Made by a program: the position numbers and the translations under genes. Shown here piece after piece: positions 21,702 to 29,506 of a DNA stretch of 30,908 bases (position 1 is the stretch's first letter; the number at the start of each line of letters is the position of its first letter). This stretch comes from DASZTV01 sp036267875 (GTDB lineage Bacteria > Actinomycetota > Actinomycetes > JAFAQI01): the NCBI GenBank assembly GCA_036267875.1, contig DATAVE010000193.1:1-30908 (forward strand). The letters are read 5' to 3'. The notes under the pieces are model-generated. The model saw only the letters and a list, made by a program, of their open reading frames with translations, searched no databases and had not been told where the DNA came from.

Positions 21702-23690
21702 ATGACCTCGCCGGAGACCAAAGTGCAGACCTTGCCGTTCATTCCAGACCAGCGCGTGGACTCGTCACCGATCAGCCACAGCGGCTCGCTCGTCGTCGAC
21801 GGTCTCGTCGTTGATGCCGCCAGCGGCGCTCGGCTGCTTGAGGGAGTCGGATTCGTCGTCCCTGGCGGATCGATGCTCGCCGTCGCAGGCCCAACCGGTG
21901 CCGGCAAGACCACCCTTGCTCGTGCGCTCGTCGGAGCGATCCCGCTGGCCGCGGGCTCGGTAGTCGTGGCTGGCCACGACGTCACCGCCCTCGACCCGAG
22001 TCGCCGTGGCATCGGGTACGTGCCACAGGACGATGCGCTGCACACCGATATCTCGGTACGCCGCACCCTCGACTACGCCGCTTCGCTGCGGATGGCGGGA
22101 GCGGACCTTGCCGAACGCCTGCAGCGCGTCGACACAGTGCTCGAGGACACCCGACTGACCGGACAGGTCGACCTGATGGTCGGCAATCTGTCCGCGGGCC
22201 AGCGCAAGCGCGTGGCGATCGCGATCGAGCTGTTGAGCCGCCCAGCAGTGCTCGTGCTCGACGAGCCCACCTCGAGCCTCGACCCGGGCTACGAAGGCAG
22301 CGTCCTGACCACGCTGCGTCGCCTCGCGGATCTCGGGCACGCCGTCGTCATCGTCACTCACAGCCAGTCGGCGGTCGCGATGTGCGACCGCGTCGTACTG
22401 CTCGCCTCAGGCGGTCGACTTGCCTACTTCGGCGACCCGGCGCGGATGCACGAGCGGTTCGGTACCTCCAACGCGGCGGAGCTGTTCACGGCGCTCGACT
22501 CGGCCCGCCCGCGGGTCCTGCCGGGTCACCCGTCGCTTGCTCGGATCGCTGAGTCCGATGTCACTGACAACGAGCCCGCAACGGACCGGCCAGGCGTTCG
22601 GCGCCAGCTGCGAGTGCTCAGCCACCGCTACTTCAACCTGACCTTTGCCGACCGACGGCGTTCCTGGCTGCTTGCCTTCCAGGGCGTCGTGCTCGGCGGG
22701 CTGCTGCTCGCGTTCGTCGTGCCGGACGGCCTGGCCCGTCCGGTCGGCGAGCTCTCCTACGGTGCGCCGGTGTCGGCGACCGGCATGGCCGTTCTGCTGG
22801 TGACCTGCCTGACTTGGCTGGGGATGTCGAACGCGATCCGCGAGATCGTCAAAGAGCGTCACATCCTGACCCGCGAACACCGCGCAGGACTCTCGCCTGC
22901 GGCGTACGTCGGCTCCAAGATCGCCGTGCTCGGCCCGCTGCTCGCTGCCGAGGCCGCGATCGTCGGCATCTTCGCGGTGCAACGTCAGGAGGTGCCGCGA
23001 ACGGGTGCGGCCCTGCCGTCTGGCATCGCCGAGATCATCATCGCGCTGGCGCTCGCCGGCATCAGCGCCGTCGCTCTGGGACTCTTGGTCTCGGCCGTGG
23101 TGCGCAGTGCTGACAAGGCGCTGGCGGTGCTTCCGATGCTCATCGTCGTCGAGTTCGTACTCTCCGGTCTGACGCCTTCGGTCAGCTGGCCTGGGCTCGC
23201 CGAGTTGCGCGACCTGGCCGGCACCCATTGGGCGGTACAGGCGATCGAGGCCACCGTCACGGGCGACGCTCACTCCTGGCTGATCGCGATTGCCGCGCTC
23301 GTTGGGATCACGGCTGCGTCGTTGATCGCAACGCTGCTTGTCGTACGCCGGTCGCTTCGACTCCCGGTGGCCCGACCGGTTCGCAAGCCACTTGCCGAGC
23401 GGGTTCGCGACGCGGCCCGAGGCTTCAACCCCGAGATGATGCGGCTGACCCGAATCGGCGCAGCTGGTCTGGTCGGCGTCGCGCTGATCGTGGCGGGCGC
23501 GCGGCTGGTCATTCCCAACAGCGCGATCGGCGGAGCTCCTCCGGTGGTGGTAGCGGCGGACGGCTCGACGCCAACGATCGCCGACGAGCTGCCTGGCGTG
23601 CTCGGCGACCTGTGGTGGATGTGGCAGACCGGCACCCACTTCGCTACCGCTGCCACAGAAGCGGCGTACATCCGCACTTCACTTTCCTGA
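21702..23690 (+). CDS. ABCG-type half transporter (ATPase fused to ABC-2 permease)
   Basis: This is a 662-residue single-chain transporter with the ATPase first. Walker A is GPTGAGKTT (63-71), the Q-loop is Q109 in 'GYVPQDD', the signature is LSAGQRKR (163-170), Walker B is VLVLDE (183-188), and the switch His is in 'VIVTHS'. After ~300 residues come about six membrane segments (~325-345, 360-380, 405-430, 445-470, 480-500, 525-548) and one more near 590. It resembles the membrane half of mycobacterial Rv1747 but lacks FHA domains. ABCG exporters move lipids or glycolipids. It lies 3 bp after the DUF732-like gene and 14 bp before the phosphoesterase gene, so the three are probably one operon. 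Confidence 0.9.
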   Translation: MTSPETKVQTLPFIPDQRVDSSPISHSGSLVVDGLVVDAASGARLLEGVGFVVPGGSMLAVAGPTGAGKTTLARALVGAIPLAAGSVVVAGHDVTALDPSRRGIGYVPQDDALHTDISVRRTLDYAASLRMAGADLAERLQRVDTVLEDTRLTGQVDLMVGNLSAGQRKRVAIAIELLSRPAVLVLDEPTSSLDPGYEGSVLTTLRRLADLGHAVVIVTHSQSAVAMCDRVVLLASGGRLAYFGDPARMHERFGTSNAAELFTALDSARPRVLPGHPSLARIAESDVTDNEPATDRPGVRRQLRVLSHRYFNLTFADRRRSWLLAFQGVVLGGLLLAFVVPDGLARPVGELSYGAPVSATGMAVLLVTCLTWLGMSNAIREIVKERHILTREHRAGLSPAAYVGSKIAVLGPLLAAEAAIVGIFAVQRQEVPRTGAALPSGIAEIIIALALAGISAVALGLLVSAVVRSADKALAVLPMLIVVEFVLSGLTPSVSWPGLAELRDLAGTHWAVQAIEATVTGDAHSWLIAIAALVGITAASLIATLLVVRRSLRLPVARPVRKPLAERVRDAARGFNPEMMRLTRIGAAGLVGVALIVAGARLVIPNSAIGGAPPVVVAADGSTPTIADELPGVLGDLWWMWQTGTHFATAATEAAYIRTSLS

Positions 23691-23704
23691 GGGATGATCG
23701 CCTG

Positions 23705-25252
23705 GTGGCTAAAGATCACCAGGTAAGCGATGGCGAAGGAAAGCGCGGACGGCTCAGCCGCAGGTCGTTCCTGAAGGGCGGCGCAGGCGCGCTCGCCGCC
23801 GGCGCGGTGATCGGTACGGCGGGGCCGGCCGAGGCGCTCCCTGCTCACGCGTTGAGCACCGACGCTCCTGAAGTCCGGGCGGCCTTGAAGGCACTGGGCA
23901 AAAAGTCGTTGCGCCATCCCGGTTCGAAGCCGTTCCCGAATCTCCCCGCCGGCACCGACACGATGCCGGGGATCGATCACATCGTCGTAGTGATGTTGGA
24001 GAACCACTCCTACGACAACCTGCTCGGGATGCTCGGTCGACGCCCGGGCCAGACGCCGCGCGGTGACGGGTTCACAATCGGCGCCAACGGCAAGCCGACC
24101 GCGACGAACCCGTATGACGACGGCAGGATCCAGCACGCGTTTCGGATGCCGACCACGTGTCAGCTCTCGCAGCAGCCCAGTCAGGAGTGGCGGGCCAGCC
24201 ACGACCAGTTCAACAACGGCGCGATGGACGGCTTCGTCCGCGCGCCGGTCAGCCCGGTGATCGCGAAGACGAACGGCCCGGTCGCGATGGGCTACTGGGA
24301 CGAACGCGACCTGCCGTTCACCTACGACCTCGCGACGCACTTCCCGCTGTGCGACCGCTTCTTCGCCTCGATGCTCGGCCAGACCGACCCGAACCGGCGC
24401 TTCCTCATCGCGGGCACGGCGGCAGGGATGACCGACGACATCGGTACGTCGGGCAACACAATCGTTCCCGACCTCACGCTGCCGTTGCCGGCGAACGGCA
24501 CGATCTTCGACAAGCTCACGTTGCACGGGATCAGCTGGACCGACTATTGCGCGAGCTTCCCGCTCGGCGCGACGGCGGAGCTCTTCCCGACTCCTGACAC
24601 CGGGCTGATCCTCGCGAAGAAGAAGCCAGTCGACGACTTCTTCACTGACGCCGCAGCAGGGAAGCTGCCGTCGTTCAGCCTCCTCGATCCCGACTTCGGT
24701 ACCCAGTCGCAGGAGAACCCGCAGAACATCGTCGTCGGCGAGAAGCTGCTGCAGGAGGTCGTCGAGGCGATCGGCAACGGCCCCGCGTGGCACAAGACTC
24801 TGCTGATCGTGACCTACGACGAGCACGGGGGCTACTACGACCATGTGCCACCGCCGGTCGCACTCGCACCCGACCCGATCCCGCCGCTCGTCGGGCTCGA
24901 GGAGCACACGTACGACGCCTTCCGGCGCTACGGCTTCCGGGTGCCGACCGTCGTGGTCTCGCCGTATGCGAAGCGGGACCACGTGTCGTCGACGGTCTAT
25001 GACTTCGGGTCGATCCTTGCTCTGGTCGAGCGCAAGTGGAACCTCGGCGCGCTGACGTACCGCGACGCAAACGCGAACGACATGACCGACTGTCTCGACC
25101 TTGCCGCGCTCCGCCAGGGCAAGCCGACCTTCCCGGTGCTACCGAAGATGCGCAAAGCCAACTACCGCGCGGCGACCTTGAAGTGCAGTACGGCGGGGCC
25201 TGGTCAGATCCCGCCGAAGTGGTCGGTCAAGAAGCCCCCTCGCTCGAAGTAG
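23705..25252 (+). CDS. Tat-exported phosphoesterase (phospholipase C / acid phosphatase family)
   Basis: The product is 515 residues from GTG 23705, with GAGGG upstream. The frame is open much further 5', but that part is antisense-like within the transporter gene. A twin-arginine signal, LSRRSFLKGG (R19, R20), precedes an Ala-rich hydrophobic stretch. Motifs of the PF04185 phosphoesterase family follow: VVVMLENHSYDNLLG (99-108), 'TDPNRRF' (227-233), and the metal-site cluster YDEHGGYYDHVPPP (D372, E373, H374, D379, H380). Members hydrolyse phosphatidylcholine, sphingomyelin or other phosphomonoesters outside the cell. The enzyme may supply phosphate or process a lipid exported by the preceding transporter (inference). 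Its TAG stop lies inside a copy of the inverted repeat. Confidence 0.92.
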   Translation: MAKDHQVSDGEGKRGRLSRRSFLKGGAGALAAGAVIGTAGPAEALPAHALSTDAPEVRAALKALGKKSLRHPGSKPFPNLPAGTDTMPGIDHIVVVMLENHSYDNLLGMLGRRPGQTPRGDGFTIGANGKPTATNPYDDGRIQHAFRMPTTCQLSQQPSQEWRASHDQFNNGAMDGFVRAPVSPVIAKTNGPVAMGYWDERDLPFTYDLATHFPLCDRFFASMLGQTDPNRRFLIAGTAAGMTDDIGTSGNTIVPDLTLPLPANGTIFDKLTLHGISWTDYCASFPLGATAELFPTPDTGLILAKKKPVDDFFTDAAAGKLPSFSLLDPDFGTQSQENPQNIVVGEKLLQEVVEAIGNGPAWHKTLLIVTYDEHGGYYDHVPPPVALAPDPIPPLVGLEEHTYDAFRRYGFRVPTVVVSPYAKRDHVSSTVYDFGSILALVERKWNLGALTYRDANANDMTDCLDLAALRQGKPTFPVLPKMRKANYRAATLKCSTAGPGQIPPKWSVKKPPRSK

Positions 25253-25262
25253 CACACAAAGT
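25243..25262 (+). repeat. Inverted-repeat element, pair B left arm
   Basis: CTCGAAGTAGCACACAAAGT. It is a perfect 20-bp inverted partner of 25309-25328, with a 46-nt spacer. It contains the last codons and the TAG stop of the phosphoesterase gene. Confidence 0.95.
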
Positions 25263-25286
25263 GCCTCGCGAATCGGACGTCCGCGC

Positions 25287-26216
25287 CTAACGACGGCCCG
25301 TGGCGGTGACTTTGTGTGCTACTTCGAGGACAGCGGCGGTCGGGCGTGGTCCATGTCGTACGGCTTCGGCGGTACCCGTTATCAGGCCACGCAGGAGCAG
25401 CAGCCGGTTCGACGACGTAAGCAGCCACCGCATCCAGCGGCGCACCGTCGAGCCGCCGTACGCGAGTCGCTCCCTCGGGCTGAGAGCAGAGCTCCGGGTC
25501 CACAGCCAGATCTTGTTGCGTACCTCGAAGTGCATCCGCGCGCCGGGGTCGGCGAGTGGCTTGGCAGCATGTCGCGTCACGCTGTCCGGACACAGCAGGC
25601 CGACCGATGACCGCAGCAAGCGCGCGGTGTATTCGAAGTCGTCGTTCCAGATGAAATAGTCGGCGACCGGCAGCTCGTTGCGTCGGGCCGCGAGGCCGTC
25701 GACGAGCACCGACACGAACGACGCCGAGCGGATCGGCATGCAGCCCGCCTCGGCGGCGTCGGAGCGCTCCTTGGCGGAGACGAACGGCCGCTCCCGCGGC
25801 ACGTTCATCGGGATCGGCTGGCCGTCGGTGCTGATCACCCGGCTCGCGAGGATCGCGGGCGTCGGGCCGGGGTAGCGGCCACGAGCAGCGAGCAGCTGTT
25901 CGAGCGCGTCGGGCAGCGGCGCGGCGTCGTCGTCCATCAGCCAGATTTGGCCGGCGTGCGGCCTGGCGGCCGCGACCCCGAAGGCGAACCCACCGGCCCC
26001 ACCGAGGTTGGTCGGCAGCTCGAAGAGCGTGACCTCCGGGTGATGCTCGGCGATCGCGGCCGGTGTGCCGTCGGAGGACGCGTTGTCGACGACGATGATC
26101 TCGGCGACCGGACGGGTCTGCGCCTCGATCGAGGCGAGGCACTCGAGCAGGAGCTCACGCCGGTTGAAGGTGACGACGACTGCGACCACCTTCGACGGCG
26201 GGGGCGTCGCGGTCAT
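25287..26216 (-). CDS. glfT1: GlfT1-like galactofuranosyltransferase (GT2)
   Basis: The product is 309 residues from ATG 26216, close to the ~300 residues of mycobacterial GlfT1. The GT-A fold starts with 'VVAVVVTFNRRELLLECL' (10-27), 'IIVVDNASSDGT' (40-51) and the nucleotide loop 'NLGGAGGFAFG' (70-80). The metal motif is D95-D96-D97 in 'WLMDDDAAP'. The acceptor/catalytic segment is 'WNDDFEY' (190-196), with H216 in 'TRHAAKP'. It would add the first galactofuranose residues to a lipid-linked acceptor from UDP-Galf, upstream of GlfT2. The ATG overlaps the preceding sulfotransferase stop (ATGA). Its C-terminal 'LEVAHKV' is encoded by the inverted-repeat arm at 25309-25328. The exact acceptor is unknown, so another Galf or rhamnosyl transferase is possible. 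Confidence 0.82.
   Translation of the reverse strand: MTATPPPSKVVAVVVTFNRRELLLECLASIEAQTRPVAEIIVVDNASSDGTPAAIAEHHPEVTLFELPTNLGGAGGFAFGVAAARPHAGQIWLMDDDAAPLPDALEQLLAARGRYPGPTPAILASRVISTDGQPIPMNVPRERPFVSAKERSDAAEAGCMPIRSASFVSVLVDGLAARRNELPVADYFIWNDDFEYTARLLRSSVGLLCPDSVTRHAAKPLADPGARMHFEVRNKIWLWTRSSALSPRERLAYGGSTVRRWMRWLLTSSNRLLLLRGLITGTAEAVRHGPRPTAAVLEVAHKVTATGRR
25309..25328 (-). repeat. Inverted-repeat element, pair B right arm
   Basis: Minus-strand copy of CTCGAAGTAGCACACAAAGT. It lies within the last codons of the GlfT1-like gene (encoding LEVAHKV). Confidence 0.95.
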
Positions 26217-27379
26217 GACTTCCGGCGGCCTACCGCGTGTGCGAGCTTCCAGGCCGCAGACCGGCCACGGCGGAACGGCACGAATCGCAGGATGCCGGGG
26301 GCGGCGCCGCGCGCGATCCGGTTGAGCCGCGGCAGCTCGGTGGCGCGTTCGTACCTGCGTTCGTACATGGTGGCGATGGTGTCGAGCGCGACGTTGAGCA
26401 GCTCTTGGTCCGTGACGTTCTCGGGCAGGACGCCGACCGGGAACTCCTTCGGCGGCGCGAGCTCCTGCAGGTTGCCGATGATGTCGGCGCCGCTCGCGCG
26501 CAGCCTTCGGATCCGACGGGTCGACTGCTGGCGGACCCACTCGTGTCGATCCTCAGGGATCTGCAGCCGCATACCTCTGCCGCGCTCCGAGAGCAGGCCG
26601 TGGGCGAGCTTGCCCTTGACGTTGCGGGCGTAGAACCACAGCGGCATCTCGTCGAGGCGCGTGTTGAGGCGGCGCAGCATCTCGACCTCGGCGACGCCGA
26701 GCGACTGATTGGACTTCGTCTGATCCAGCTCGATCTTGAGGTCGGCGGCGCCGATCGCCTTGGCGAAGCGACGCCACAGCAGGTCCGGCGGAGCCGAGGA
26801 CGGCGGCACCGTCACCACGTGCACGTGGTCGGCGCCGACCAAGGCGGACCAGCGTTCGACGACGCGCACCGTGTCGTGGGCCGACCAGAACCACCGCGCG
26901 CGCGGCCGGCGGCGACGCGGCGGGGTGTCGATGATGTCGCCGAGCCAGTCCTGCCAGGTACGCGCGTTCTTGTGTTTGACCGTTTCCTGCCACTCCGCGG
27001 GTAGCAGCCCCGCGAGATCGCGGATGGTGATGATGACGTGGACGTCAACGCCCGCGAGGCTCGCGATCGTCCGGGCGGCCTGTTCGTCGCCCGCACCACA
27101 GAAGAGCTCGTGGGTGATGACAGCTGCCTTGTGCTGGCTGGTGCGCGCGGCCTTGGCGAGCGCGTCCCATGATCCAGCCCACAGCCCGCCTGGGTCGTCA
27201 GGGTCCTGTTCGACCCCGAGGATGTCCTGCGCCGCGCGGAAGTGGTCGCTGATGTCGACACCCGGAAGGTCGACGCCGTGTTCTGCAAGCTCGGCGCGGT
27301 GGCTGAAGAGCACGTCCTGCAAGAAGGTCGTCCCGCACTTCGGCTCACCGATGTGCAGGTAGACCGTCCCCCGGGTCAC
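26213..27379 (-). CDS. Sulfotransferase family protein (copy 1)
   Basis: The product is 388 residues. The PAPS-binding loop is near the N-terminus: 'YLHIGEPKCGTTFL' (7-20), with K14 and the GTT turn. The 3'-phosphate-binding segment is 'VIITIRDLAGLLPAEWQET' (R120). A 'DDPGGLWAGSW' loop and 'VHVVTVPP' follow, shared with the next gene. The family moves sulfate from PAPS to a hydroxyl of sugars or lipids, probably in the cytoplasm or at the membrane. I choose GTG 27379, which overlaps the upstream stop as GTGA with AGGAG 7-8 nt before it; GTG 27385 is too close to that site. Position between a paralogue and a GlfT1-like gene suggests it decorates the galactan or its carrier. Confidence 0.8.
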   Translation of the reverse strand: MTRGTVYLHIGEPKCGTTFLQDVLFSHRAELAEHGVDLPGVDISDHFRAAQDILGVEQDPDDPGGLWAGSWDALAKAARTSQHKAAVITHELFCGAGDEQAARTIASLAGVDVHVIITIRDLAGLLPAEWQETVKHKNARTWQDWLGDIIDTPPRRRRPRARWFWSAHDTVRVVERWSALVGADHVHVVTVPPSSAPPDLLWRRFAKAIGAADLKIELDQTKSNQSLGVAEVEMLRRLNTRLDEMPLWFYARNVKGKLAHGLLSERGRGMRLQIPEDRHEWVRQQSTRRIRRLRASGADIIGNLQELAPPKEFPVGVLPENVTDQELLNVALDTIATMYERRYERATELPRLNRIARGAAPGILRFVPFRRGRSAAWKLAHAVGRRKS

Positions 27380-28635
27380 TCCCACTCTCCTGGTTTACCG
27401 CGTCCGCCGCGGCGACGGCGGGCAGTGTTGGCGACATTCCAGTAGCCGCGCCGCAGTCCGTGAACCACGCGCGAGCGGTGGCTGGCGCGAATCACCGCCC
27501 GCTTCAGGGACGACTGCTTGGCCGCGTCGGCCGGCTCGGCACTCGGCTGGATGCCCTGCTCAACGGCCCGATCCACCAGCAGCCTTGTGATGATGGACAG
27601 CGCCGGCCGCAGCAGCTCGTCGCCCTCGAGGTGATCGGGGCTGCGCGAGGCTTGCCGCGAGGTGCTTCTGCCTCTTACGGGCGCGAGGTCGGCAAGGTCC
27701 CCGACGATGTCGACACCGGCAGCGCGCAGTCCCGCGGCGACGCGCTTGGACTCCTTGGCTGCCCAGGCGAAGCGATCCTTGGGCAGCTCGAGGCGCTCGG
27801 GCTTCGGCTCGTTTGCCAGCACCTGAGCGGCGAGCTGGTCCTTGACGATGTTCATGTAGAACCAGTTCGGGATGTCCTCGGGGATGGCGAGGTTGATCTG
27901 GCGGAGCAGCTCGGTCTCGGTCAGACCGAGCGAGGCGTTGGACTCGGCACGTGAGGTGTCGACGCTTCTGTGATTTGCCCCGATGATCCCGGAGAACCGC
28001 TGCCACAACAGGTCCGGCGCACTGCCCCGGGGCGGGACGGTGACGACGTGGACCCGCTCGGGCGGCAGGCCTTGTGACCAGATCCGCAGGATCTCCAGCG
28101 TGTCGTGGACCCGCCAGAACCAGAACTGCCGGCGCTCGGCGTCGTCGGCTTCGTGGTCGATGATGTCGCTCACCCAGTCGCCCCAGCCGCGGGTGCTGCG
28201 GTGCTTGACGCTCTCCTGCCACTCTGCGGGGATCAGCGTCGCGAAGTCGCGTACGCCGAGGATCACGTGGACCTCGGCGTCGCCGAAGGACTCGAGCGCG
28301 CGTTTGGCCTGCTCCTCGCTGACGGCGGCGAACAGCTCGTGCGAGATGACCGCGGCCCGCGGCGCGCGCTGCGCTTGACGGGAGATCCGATCCCACGCCC
28401 CGGCGTACGAGCCGATCGGGTCGTTCGGCTGCTGAGGGACGTCGCGGAGGTCCATCGCCGCGCGCCAGTGAGCGAGTGGGCGGGGGCCCGGCAGCATGAC
28501 GCCGTCGAGCGCAAGCGCGGCGCGGTTGCGCCACATGACCTGCTGCAGGTGGGTGCTGCCGGTCTTGGGCTCGCCGACATGCAGATACACGACGGGTGCC
28601 GACCCAGGCTGACGTACCCCTGGATCAGTCCTCAT
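27376..28635 (-). CDS. Sulfotransferase family protein (copy 2, paralogue)
   Basis: The product is 419 residues from ATG 28635. The PAPS loop is 'YLHVGEPKTGSTHL' (17-30); the 3'-phosphate segment is 'VILGVRDFATLIPAEWQES' (R129, S142). It is clearly paralogous to copy 1: both have 'PAEWQE(S/T)VKH', 'GDW/DWL...DIID', 'VHVVTVPP' and 'DLLWxRF' in the same order. It differs in its ends, with a longer C-terminal tail of ~40 residues that is very basic (RRRRGGRGK). Two different acceptor positions or substrates are likely. It is the first gene of the minus-strand operon, followed by copy 1 and the GlfT1-like gene with 4-bp overlaps. Its mRNA is probably leaderless. Confidence 0.8.
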   Translation of the reverse strand: MRTDPGVRQPGSAPVVYLHVGEPKTGSTHLQQVMWRNRAALALDGVMLPGPRPLAHWRAAMDLRDVPQQPNDPIGSYAGAWDRISRQAQRAPRAAVISHELFAAVSEEQAKRALESFGDAEVHVILGVRDFATLIPAEWQESVKHRSTRGWGDWVSDIIDHEADDAERRQFWFWRVHDTLEILRIWSQGLPPERVHVVTVPPRGSAPDLLWQRFSGIIGANHRSVDTSRAESNASLGLTETELLRQINLAIPEDIPNWFYMNIVKDQLAAQVLANEPKPERLELPKDRFAWAAKESKRVAAGLRAAGVDIVGDLADLAPVRGRSTSRQASRSPDHLEGDELLRPALSIITRLLVDRAVEQGIQPSAEPADAAKQSSLKRAVIRASHRSRVVHGLRRGYWNVANTARRRRGGRGKPGEWE

Positions 28636-28641
28636 CACGAC

Positions 28642-28648
28642 TAGGGTA
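28642..28648. promoter_or_regulatory. Shared bidirectional -10 box (TAGGGTA) for two leaderless divergent genes
   Basis: The gap between the ATG at 28635 (-) and GTG at 28655 (+) is only 19 bp. On the plus strand TAGGGT is followed by 7 nt and then GTG. On the minus strand TACCCT, from the same bases shifted by one, is followed by 7 nt and then ATG. Both fit the leaderless TANNNT-N7-start layout. Confidence 0.6.
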
Positions 28649-28654
28649 ATCGCG

Positions 28655-29506
28655 GTGCACGAGCCCTTCGCGCTGATGCTGCCGGTGTTCGGCGGCGATC
28701 GCGCGGACTTCCTCGAGCAGGCATTCCGCAGCTCGGTCGATGAGCAGCAGCTTCCGCCCAATCAGATCATCCTCGTCCGCGATGGGCCGGTCGGCGAAGG
28801 CCTCGCTCGCTGCCTGGATCACCTGCGGTCCACCTCGCCGGTTCCGGTCACTTACGTCGAGATCGCGGAGAACGGCGGACTCGGCCCGGCGCTCGATGCG
28901 GGCCTGCATGCGTCGGACTTCGATGTCGTCGCCCGGATGGACGCCGACGACGTCTCGATGCCGACCCGGTTCGCCGTACAGGTTCCGCTGATCGAGTCGG
29001 CCGACATCGTGGGCTCGGGCTTGCTCGAGTTCAGCGGCGACATCACGAACGTGGTCGGCCGGCGGGTGCCTCCGGTCGGCGCCGACGCGATCCGCGGCTA
29101 CGCCCATCTGCACGACCCGTTCAACCACCCAACGGTCGTTTACCGCCGTCAGGCGGTGCTGGCCGCAGGCGGGTACGGCGGCACCGTGCCGCTGATGGAG
29201 GACTACTGGCTGTTCGCCCGGATGCTGGCCGACGGCGCCGAGCCGGTGAACGTCGCCGAGCCGCTCGTCTACTACCGGGTCAGCAGCGGCGCCTATCAGC
29301 GCCGCGGCGGCCGTGACCTGCTGCGTGCCGAGCTACGGCTCCAGCGCGGGATGCGCGACGCGGGCATCACGACCAGGGCTCAGTACGCTCGAAACGTCGC
29401 GATTCGCGGCGGTTACCGACTGGTCCCGTGGCGGCTGCGGCGTAGCCTATATACCGCCATGGTCGCCACCCGCTTCGCCAAAACACCGTCTTCGGTGACC
29501 GAGTGA
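28655..29506 (+). CDS. GT2-family glycosyltransferase
   Basis: This is a 283-residue GT-A enzyme. It starts 'FALMLPVFGGDRADFLEQAF' (5-24), has the donor loop 'AENGGLGPALDAGL' (71-84), the metal motif DADD (96-99) in 'VARMDADDVSMP', and the catalytic-type 'MEDYWLFARML' (181-191, with E182/D183). No membrane segment is present, so it acts on the cytoplasmic face. It shares a 4-bp GTGA overlap with glf, placing it in galactan or associated glycolipid assembly. The sugar transferred cannot be read from sequence; family relatives transfer rhamnose, galactose or GlcNAc. The start is GTG 28655, chosen for the 7-nt spacing from TAGGGT. Confidence 0.85.
   Translation: MHEPFALMLPVFGGDRADFLEQAFRSSVDEQQLPPNQIILVRDGPVGEGLARCLDHLRSTSPVPVTYVEIAENGGLGPALDAGLHASDFDVVARMDADDVSMPTRFAVQVPLIESADIVGSGLLEFSGDITNVVGRRVPPVGADAIRGYAHLHDPFNHPTVVYRRQAVLAAGGYGGTVPLMEDYWLFARMLADGAEPVNVAEPLVYYRVSSGAYQRRGGRDLLRAELRLQRGMRDAGITTRAQYARNVAIRGGYRLVPWRLRRSLYTAMVATRFAKTPSSVTE

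Larger units (their letters stand above)
25243..25328. terminator. Possible bidirectional terminator formed by pair B
   Basis: The 20-bp perfect arms would fold into a strong stem in transcripts from either side, exactly where the phosphoesterase gene and the GlfT1-like gene converge. There is no U-tract. Pair A, with the same arms, sits between co-directional genes, so termination may not be the main role. Confidence 0.45.

Noticed and set aside
22407..23639. 410-codon minus-strand frame opposite the ABCG transporter
   Set aside because: Low-complexity Arg/Asp/Gln composition, no recognisable domain, and entirely inside a well-supported gene.
23270..24982. 570-codon minus-strand frame opposite the transporter and phosphoesterase
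   Set aside because: Composition is Arg/Val/Glu-rich without domains; it is a shadow of the Tat-exported enzyme's gene.
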